This document shows positions 57,118-64,000 of a stretch of 64,000 nt of DNA, in pieces. The position numbers and the translations under genes are program-made. This stretch comes from Daucus carota subsp. sativus (lineage: Eukaryota > Streptophyta > Magnoliopsida > Apiales > Apiaceae): assembly GCF_001625215.2 (NCBI RefSeq), contig NC_030381.2, forward strand, positions 44,762,689-44,826,688, given 5' to 3'. Positions within the stretch are counted from its first letter, which is position 1; every line of letters starts with the position of its first letter. The notes beneath the pieces were generated by a model. It was given only the letters and a program-made list of their open reading frames with translations, had not been told where the DNA came from and ran no database searches.

Positions 57118-57667
57118 ATGTCATGATCCTAGACAAAGCACAAGATCCTGTTAATTTTGATGTGGCGTTAGGGATAGCTGACCAAATGGGTTGGCTTTGG
57201 GCCAAGAAGCAGCTCAAAATGGGATGCCGAATGAGGAAGTCGTAATGTAGGATGGAGTTCCAATATCTCAGACAATGGGGAATGGAAGTATGCACCAAGC
57301 TAACCCATTTGTAGGCTTTCATGGTGAGGATGTGATATAAGCTCAAGAAGAGGCTATCCAGACTTGTTGATAATGGCTTTTGTTTGCTGGTGACCCTCAT
57401 ATTGAAGACATTGATTAGGGTTTCATATGCTTTGATTCTCCCAGCTGCTAGGACTAACTTCAACTGTAGTTATATGTTCCGCCTAGAGTCAAATAAAGTT
57501 GATTGTTGTAGGTCTCTTGTCTAGCTTAGGGTTAGTAGGTTTGCTTCGTATTTTGCTGGGATAGAGTCTTGGTTTCATGTTCGATTTCTGCAGCTTGTAT
57601 TACTCCATCCTCTTGTTGGAGGATGGTTTTATCAATAAAAGTTCAGTTCCGCTTTTAAAAAAAAACC
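57118..57667 (+). mobile_element. LINE 3' end with poly(A)
   Basis: The stretch 'ctaggactaac...cttgttggaggatggttttatcaataaaagttcag' followed by a run of A (57657-57665) is the characteristic 3' UTR of plant L1-type LINEs. Together with the RNase H fragment at 56130-56340 it may represent one element that later received the hAT-like insert. Confidence 0.6.
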
Positions 57668-57923
57668 GTAAATTTTATTAGTGAAAGTTATCAATATCCA
57701 AATCACATTTTGCATAAACAATGTCTAAACAAAAAATATAAATCATATAATTACAACAACGTGCCAATTAAATATAATATCCAGAGAGATATCTAAATCA
57801 CGATCTTTAAAAAAAATCTCAATCACATCATTGTAAGATATAATAAAATATGATATCTCAACAAAAATTAAATAAGATCATCATAATTACTTCGTTGTAT
57901 GAGAGTTTTATTTTTCGAATGCC

Positions 57924-57930
57924 TATATAA
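57924..57930 (+). promoter_or_regulatory. TATA box upstream of hairpin copy 2
   Basis: TATATAA lies 82 bp before the hairpin at 58012, in the context 'cgaatgcctatataac', as in copy 1. Confidence 0.5.
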
Positions 57931-58011
57931 CGCCAATCGCATATTCACATTTTCATACCAACCCAAAACTCAATAATTTCCCATATTTCTCTTCTTTTAC
58001 TCAAATTCTTC

Positions 58012-58140
58012 ATGTAGCCTCAATTCCATTCATAAAATAGATTTTTGTGATTGCCCCAAGTCTATAAAGAACATCAGATGTTCTTTTTAAACATGGGGCA
58101 ATTACTGAAATATGTGTTATGGATGGAATTGAAGCAACAT
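58012..58140 (+). ncRNA. Candidate MIRNA-like hairpin, copy 2
   Basis: A foldback like copy 1. TCAATTCCATTCATAA pairs with 'ttatggatggaattga' with one mismatch, better than in copy 1. ATTGCCCCA and TGGGGCAAT are unchanged, and AAAGAACATC pairs with GATGTTCTTT. Changes relative to copy 1 lie mostly in the outer stem (for example 'cgttc' to 'cattc' on the 5' side and 'tgggatt' to 'tggaatt' on the 3' side) and keep or improve pairing. The right base of the hairpin (AACAT) is also the target site of the adjacent insertion. Confidence 0.45.
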
Positions 58141-58143
58141 AAA

Positions 58144-58977
58144 GGGGTAAAATGGCTCGATCATAACTAAACTGAACTTCAACTTGCAAGTGGATAACTA
58201 AACTCAAAACCTTGCATTTGACTCACTGAACTAGTTTTTACTTGCAATCAAATAATTAAACTAACTAAAATCTGCACATACATCAGATGATGTTAATTTT
58301 TAACGGAAGATCGTTAACTTTTTACAAGCCAACTGCCACGTAGATTCATCTGACCCAAATTCATCTGACCTGCTCGATTATTTCATAACACACCCCAATT
58401 CAGTTAACCCACTACCCTTAGTTTAGTCGATCCAAAGTACCCCCAACTTAATCATACACGGCTTATACACACGCGAGGGAGAATAACAATCATGAAAGAT
58501 GAAAGAGAACGGCGAGCGTAGTATTTAAAGTGGATCAGTGAAAAAAGTACATATGGTGATGAAACTGGACAAATTTTGGGTTCCCCCAGAGGCTGCAGTG
58601 ACACTTGCTCTCGTTTATGTTGTCCCATGTAGTTTTTTTTTCATTATCACATTCTTTTGCCTTTAAATATGATTGCAGGATTTAATAATGATTCAAAAGA
58701 AGAAGGTAGTATATGCAGATCTGGTTCCGTGGCATTACAATTGTCCGAAAATAAACTAATAATGTTAGGTTTGGATCAGATCCAACTATTCTACACTTTA
58801 GAAAGTAAACTCAGTGCCATGTCATACTATTTGCTGTTAGTCACGTTAGTTAATTTAACGGAAGTTATCTGATTGCAAGTAAAAGCTGGTTTAGTGAGTT
58901 AAATGCAAGGTTTTTGAGTTTAGTTATCCACTTGCAAGTTGAAGTCCAGTTTAGTTATGATCAAGCCATTTTACCCC
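58144..58977. mobile_element. Long-TIR (Mutator-like) non-autonomous element, 834 bp
   Basis: Terminal inverted repeats of about 105-110 bp begin GGGGTAAAATGGCT(C/T)GATCA and are about 93 percent identical by eye. The 8-bp AACATAAA lies at 58136-58143 and again at 58978-58985 (9 bp, CAACATAAA, if one terminal C is counted as target). Unit D1 shows the empty site ('gaagcaacataaaaaattt'). Long TIRs with an 8-9 bp duplication fit Mutator-like elements. No transposase is encoded. Confidence 0.85.
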
Positions 58978-59372
58978 AACATAAAGAATTTGAGGAGAAA
59001 AAGAATATATGAATTACACATATCCATATATACTGTTACAGAAGTATACACCTAAAGATAAAGATGGTGAAAAAAGTGGAGATGGATTGTAACTTATCAA
59101 AACCCCTAAATGTGAAGAGATCGGAGAAATGACTTTTCTGAAGACAAGTAGATGAAAATAGCAGTATCATTAGCATGTTATCAATATTTTTTCTTAATAT
59201 GTAGTTAATTATAAAATTATATTAATCAAATTTTGTTTTAGTTTTGTGTAGAATATTCATCTACCTTTTATACATCATATGAAACACTTGTTACTTAGTT
59301 TGAAGTCTTTACAATCTCGATTATTCATTGATACATTTTGCTAACTAATTTAAGTATTCAATATCTCAATTA

Positions 59373-59785
59373 TTCATTTGACTCGGTAAATATATAAATT
59401 TTAACTTACATATTCAGTTTGTATCCAACTATGATTGTAAAAATGATCTTGTATATAGTGAGACATATACTTCTAATAAATCATCAGAAGAGATAATATA
59501 GGACTTTTACTAAGAAAAAAGTATGAAAAAATAGTTGAATTTTATGTGTGTGACTTTATGAAAATAGTTGTTCATAATTATATTAAAATCGATGAATATC
59601 ACTATTAAGATTGTTTACATATATATAATATTTCTTGATGTATTTAATATTGTATTAAGAAATTTTGATTTCTATATGTAGCTTTGCTGAATTTGTAATC
59701 TGTTAAAAAGCAATATCTTATGAGGTATTCGAAACTAGCAAATATAGAAAACTCTTATTAATTTGTTATTCAACAACTCTGTCTC
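59373..59785. other. Intergenic, AT-rich
   Basis: No gene or repeat recognised. Confidence 0.35.
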
Positions 59786-60022
59786 GGGGGTGTTTGTATT
59801 CAAGAAGCAGAAAAAGAAGCAGCGCGCTTCTGACTTCTGTTTTTCTTGACCCGTTTGTGTAAATAAGTAGAAGCACTTTTATGAAACTGAAAATGTTAAT
59901 TTCTCTCTCAGAGCTTCTGGTTCTTTTCCAAACACGTTATTAACTTATTTACTTCTTACTTCTAATACAATTCTTTACTTTAAGCACAAAATCACTTTTT
60001 TTAAATTTGTCCAAACGGCCCC
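59786..60022. mobile_element. MITE (237 bp) of the GTTTG-terminus family
   Basis: The left end GGGGGTGTTTGTATTCAAG and the right end 'tttgtccaaacggcccc' are inverted. The interior 'aagaagc.gaa', 'cttctgacttctg', 'gtttgtgtaaataagtagaagc' resembles the element at 52473-52718. Target duplication is not clear. Confidence 0.65.
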
Positions 60023-61300
60023 TTAGTTAGTCCCACTATTGAATTTAACACTTAAAATTTGATTTTATTATTAAAAATAATTTTGATTAAATCATAGTCA
60101 CCGTCTTTACATTAATTTTATCATATGTAATTGAACATCATATTTCTTAATATGACAACTGATTGAGTGCATATTAGTTTTAAGTTATTTATTTTTACAG
60201 TAGCTTTATTTGGGAATATTGTTATGAATTAGATAATGTTATTTTTAATAAGTCATAAGATTTGAGAACACTAAAGATTTTGCTAGCACTTTTGGACGGA
60301 CACGTGGTGGGTTGTTGGGTCCGGTATGCTTTACATTATGGGCATGAGATGTTATATTTTGTCCGCAAGAATCGCATCAACCTTTACACAATCTTTCTGC
60401 TTCTATCGTCTCCCCAATTTCGTACAACTTTTTATGCAAGTCAACAGTCCTTAGCACAGCAGTCAGCATTAACTTCAACAGCTCATGTACCTCATTACAC
60501 AAACGGCTCACCTCAGCTCCACATCACAATAAACTTGTCAGGCAACAAATATTACATGAGATGAAAACACTTTCCAAAATAATATAATACACATCTAAAG
60601 ATCCGACACTACTTTCAAGTGAGACTAATGTTGGGCCTCCAATCCAAGAAGACAAAAACCAACAAAGAGTCTAAAGGAGGAAAGATCCGGAACTAATAAG
60701 AGGTTATATATAGAAGACTTGTAGCTCAGAAGAAGAGGTGGGGAAATTAGAGATACAACTCTCCTTGTAAAATTAGAGATAAGATCTCAACAGGTAAATA
60801 CTACAGACACTCCCCAGGCTAGGATACAACAAATTTATCACTTCAAACTTTAGACATATTCCAACATCTAGCTCAACTTCAAACTTTAGACATATTCCAA
60901 TATCTAGCTCACATTTGACCCCTGCTAACATTCTGAGAATTTAAAGTAAAAGGATATACTCAGATTCTCCTCAAACATTCGTACACAGTTCCGATATATA
61001 GTCTTTACCAAGATTTACATTATTGAACTTCACTCGTTTATTGTAGTATACAAAAGGAGATAATACTTGATAACCAAATGATCAAAACTGAGTGTTAGTT
61101 AATCTGTTTGATTAGTTCAAGCAGGTAGAAACTAGTGAAATAGAGTAGTACAAAAGAAAGCAGATTCGTGAAAGAACCGTGGTCCATTCTCAAGCTTCAA
61201 CAAAGCTACTGATTCAAAGCAGATTATCAGCATACATCCCATTCATCTGGTCTTGCTTTGTGATTTCCTGCAACTGTTATTGGAGCGTAAAAATATTCAC
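60023..61300. other. Intergenic and 3' flank of the UGT gene
   Basis: No supported gene; an open frame at 60262-60564 has no domain. A 36-bp tandem duplication lies at 60840-60911. The last part is probably the UGT 3' UTR. Confidence 0.4.
60840..60911. repeat. 36-bp tandem duplication
   Basis: Two 36-base units beginning ACTTCAAACTTTAGACATAT, at 60840-60875 and 60876-60911. They differ at one base (CAACATC against CAATATC). Confidence 0.85.
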
Positions 61301-64000
61301 TTATACTTTCTCTTTTAGGAGAACTTCTTTAATAACTCTGTCAATGTTGGTAAAAGATGAACCTCCAACACTCGTAGCTTCTGCAGCCATTTTCTGCCAC
61401 TCGAGAGACTTTTTCTTCAATTTCTTTCCTTTTTCTCCTTCCATCATGTCCTTTACAAGTGTTTCAATTTCCTCACGCTTTACATCTTGATTAACCTCCA
61501 CTCCAATTCCCCAACTGTCTGTGCAGCTATAGCGACAATTGGTTTGTTGTTCTGCAAAGAAAGGCCAGCAAATAATAGGCACTCCTTCACATATACTCTC
61601 TAAAGTAGAGTTCCACCCACCATGAGTGAGAAAAACGCCGATAGATGGATGAGAAAGTACAAGCTCTTGCGGGCACCAACTTGCTAACATAGCCCTGTCT
61701 TTTGTCTCCTCAAGAAATTCTTTTGATATTATTGCAGAATCACCCTCTATAAGATTAGATCTGATGATCCATAAAAATGGGTGTTTACTGTTTGCAAGTC
61801 CCCAAGCAAATTCTTTCAGATGTTGGTTAGTCATTTTGGTGACACTGCCATAATTGACATAGACTACAGAGTTCGGATTTCTTTTGTCTAGCCATTCTAG
61901 ACATGTCTTGTCTTCTTTCCACAAGCTTGGCCTAAATGAATCTAGAGGGCTATTAGGGATGCCCTTGCTGAGAGTGTGCAGAGGGCCTAAAGTGTATATT
62001 CTAGGGAAATTGGAAGGAAATGCTTGAAGTACTTCATTCTCTAAAGCATCAAACGTGTTGACAATCATTGCAGAAGCTTTCAAGCAGCTTTGTACAGAAT
62101 CTTTCATGAAATTGAATGAAACATCACTGGCATCCGTTTTTTGAATGAATGATGGTATATCCTTCAACCGGATGTTAGTCATGCCAGGTATCCAATCTAT
62201 CTTAGTATCAAGAGTCCCATCAGTCAGAAAACTCTGGTCTGGGACAAAGAAGAGTATATAGCAAAGTTATAGGAAAGAGTATACACGTTCAATCCAGTAT
62301 TGACTTGGTGCAAACTACAACAATCCACGCATATCAAAATTATTTATATGAAAATGTCAGAATAACCATGGAAAGTAGGTTAGCCATGTAACATGTAGTA
62401 AATGGATTGCAAAACATTCTAGATTATACTTATAATTCACTAGCAAGTCAGTCAACTACAACAAAAGCAAAGTTAAACCAGCAACCAGCATATTACTCAC
62501 CACTCACTAGATAGGGGTTAGCACGGTATCAGTATTTCAGGCTAGTATTTCATTATAATCATAAAAAACGTATTAAGGCAAACATGGCTTTGTATGTACA
62601 TGATGAAGGTATTGGAGTCGGAGGGATTATAAACTGCTAATTCATATAAAGCCACCAAGAAGATAACAACTGCGATCATTCAATCTAATGGAATGAACTT
62701 AACAAAAGAGAAACTATGAATATTTATCAAATAACACTACTAGACACCAGTTAAAAAGTCAATAAAATATAACAAGACAAATTGAAAAATACAAGCAGAA
62801 TAGTATGAACTTCCAAATGGTTGCGTATCTTATTCAGAATAACTACTACAATATCATGTGATTTCCGATGTTAATTTTTTATGGAAAAGAACATATGCTG
62901 CCTCTGCTGAAAAAGTTTCTCCGTACAAAAATTTTAGAAGGGTTTACAACCACATTAGAGCATCTCCCAGAGACTCTCTAAACAAGCTCTTAAATCAAAA
63001 TATAAGCAAAATCACAAAAAATGGAGCTCCAAGGTACTCCTAGTGATCTTAGAAGCCTCTTCTCTTTCCTCTATTTTAAAAGTTACTAGATGGCTCATAA
63101 TCTTTTTCTATTAATAAAGTATTCACTTGCACAAGTTCTAATTTGAATCTTTGTCATAAACTAGTTTGAATTATGAACAAGATATAAATTAATAGCAAAA
63201 TAAAGAGTATTGTTGGAGTTGACACTCTTAAAAGTGCACCAACTTGCTAGGAGTCACATTACTTATATTATATTTAGGAGCCAACTAAGAGACTCTTGGA
63301 GATGCTCTTAGGCATGCTCATCATTGATGAAAGTACATGTAATATGACATATCTCCCGAGGATGTTTGAACCAACACAATTAGCTGCAACCTGGTTCATA
63401 GACCAGTGACCACGGGAAGCAAGAAAGTATGCAACTTGATGAAAACAATAGGACCACGAATCATCTGTGTGCAGACACAAGACTAAATAATTATAAAGAA
63501 AAAGTATATAAAATATTTAGATGACTCTTGGTGCAGGATTGCTTGCTTATTCTCGAAGCCTTTGTCCAACATGACGCTTTGCCATTTTTTCCGCTCTCAA
63601 CAAAGAAAAAAAATAGATTCATTATTAGGCGTAAAACACTAATATACTCCCTCCCCTAGCATGTCTACATTTCCTTGAGCTTGATTAGTACAACCAAAAT
63701 CCAACCACGGCTTCCTCTCTAATGTCCATATATACAACAATTTACAATTTTCAATCATCTTCCTATTATCGTTTTTTCCCTAATTGGTATGAATTCTCTA
63801 ACTTCAAATAGACACAATTAGAAGTAAAATTCACGCGAAAAACATTAAAATTAAAGCCAGAAACATAAAATAAAATCTACCTTTAAACGGAAAAATGGCA
63901 CGCTTAACAAACTCCGGAAACTGTAAATACGCCATCAATCCACAAGCAGACGCCGTCCACAGCGAAACAACCGGAATCCCAAACTCCCTCCCCGCCTCCA
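61301..64000 (-). CDS. UDP-glycosyltransferase, UGT85-like (partial, runs off the right edge)
   Basis: Two exons are visible: 63881 to the window end (>64000) and 61301-62238, split by a 1642-bp intron at the position usual for UGT85 genes (...IFPFK/D-QSFLTDG). The protein's N-terminus, with the catalytic His, is outside the window. The visible part has FGIPVVSLWTASACGLMAYL, then DWIPGMTNIRLKDIPSFI, CLEWLDKRNPNSVVYVNYGS, and a complete 44-residue PSPG sugar-donor box at 61547-61678 (WCPQELVLSHPSIGVFLTHGGWNS...FFAEQ). The last residue of the box is Gln, as in enzymes preferring UDP-glucose. UGT85 members glucosylate iridoids, cyanohydrins, cytokinins and other small aglycones; the acceptor here is unknown. 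The intron carries a Tourist-like MITE. The C-terminus KEVLLKEKV is normal. Confidence 0.92.
62958..63307. mobile_element. Tourist-like MITE in the UGT intron (350 bp)
   Basis: The termini GAGCATCTCCCAGAGACTCTC and 'gagactcttggagatgctc' are inverted, flanked by perfect TTA target duplications (62955-62957 and 63308-63310). The trinucleotide TTA target is typical of PIF/Harbinger. There is no coding capacity. Confidence 0.85.

Larger units (their letters stand above)
57749..59372. repeat. Duplicated unit D2 (promoter, hairpin and downstream sequence)
   Basis: Second copy of the unit at 50095-51347, in the same orientation and 7.6 kb away. It is interrupted by the long-TIR element at 58144-58977 and lacks the MITE of D1. 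Confidence 0.85.

Noticed and set aside
60262-60564. 100-codon open frame on the plus strand
   Set aside because: Mixed hydrophobic composition, no domain, and it lies in repeat-rich intergenic DNA.

Overview
The window is nuclear DNA of a dicotyledonous plant. It is AT-rich, its genes carry spliceosomal GT-AG introns, and its gene families (SAUR, plant F-box/FBA, E-class PPR, LRR-RLK subfamily II, UGT85-type glucosyltransferase, STOP1-type zinc finger) are plant families. Stowaway, Tourist/PIF-Harbinger, hAT, CACTA, Mutator-like and LINE remnants fill the space between genes. The species cannot be fixed from sequence alone; an asterid is only a guess.

Layout. 0-9 kb: a LINE RNase H fragment, a decayed relic of an ABCG transporter, then an intact eight-exon ABCG half-transporter gene (4888-8062, +). 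9-15 kb: tubulin-folding cofactor C (+, intronless) and a STOP1/STOP2-like C2H2 zinc-finger gene (+, intronless), separated by a tandem duplication and a Stowaway MITE nested inside another. 16-30 kb: a SAUR gene (-), then four related small intronless genes (-) of unrecognised function, in tandem and with conserved promoters, set in AT-rich repeat-filled DNA. 30-40 kb: an 11-coding-exon LRR receptor kinase (-) that probably has a 2-kb leader intron. 40.9-43.2 kb: an intronless mitochondrial-type E-class PPR gene (+). 43-51 kb: no intact gene, but two intra-window duplications, a 2.8-kb PIF/Harbinger-like insertion, a Tourist-like MITE, and a promoter-plus-hairpin unit that looks like a MIRNA locus. 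51.7-53.2 kb: a three-exon cis-prenyltransferase with altered motifs (+). 54.6-55.7 kb: an F-box gene (-). 56-61 kb: LINE and hAT remnants and the second copy of the hairpin unit, which is itself interrupted by a long-TIR element. 61.3-64 kb: the 3' part of a UGT85-like glucosyltransferase (-), running off the right edge.

The genes do not form a pathway; this is ordinary eukaryotic gene order. The parts that may repay attention are the four-member small-gene cluster with its shared promoter, the duplicated hairpin/TATA unit (50.27-50.49 and 57.92-58.14 kb), and the cis-prenyltransferase whose usual substrate-binding residues are changed. Splice coordinates were set by hand from reading frame, GT-AG signals and family knowledge. 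Exon sums are divisible by three for the three complete multi-exon genes. The fourth spliced gene, the UGT, is incomplete, but its reading frame continues across its one intron.
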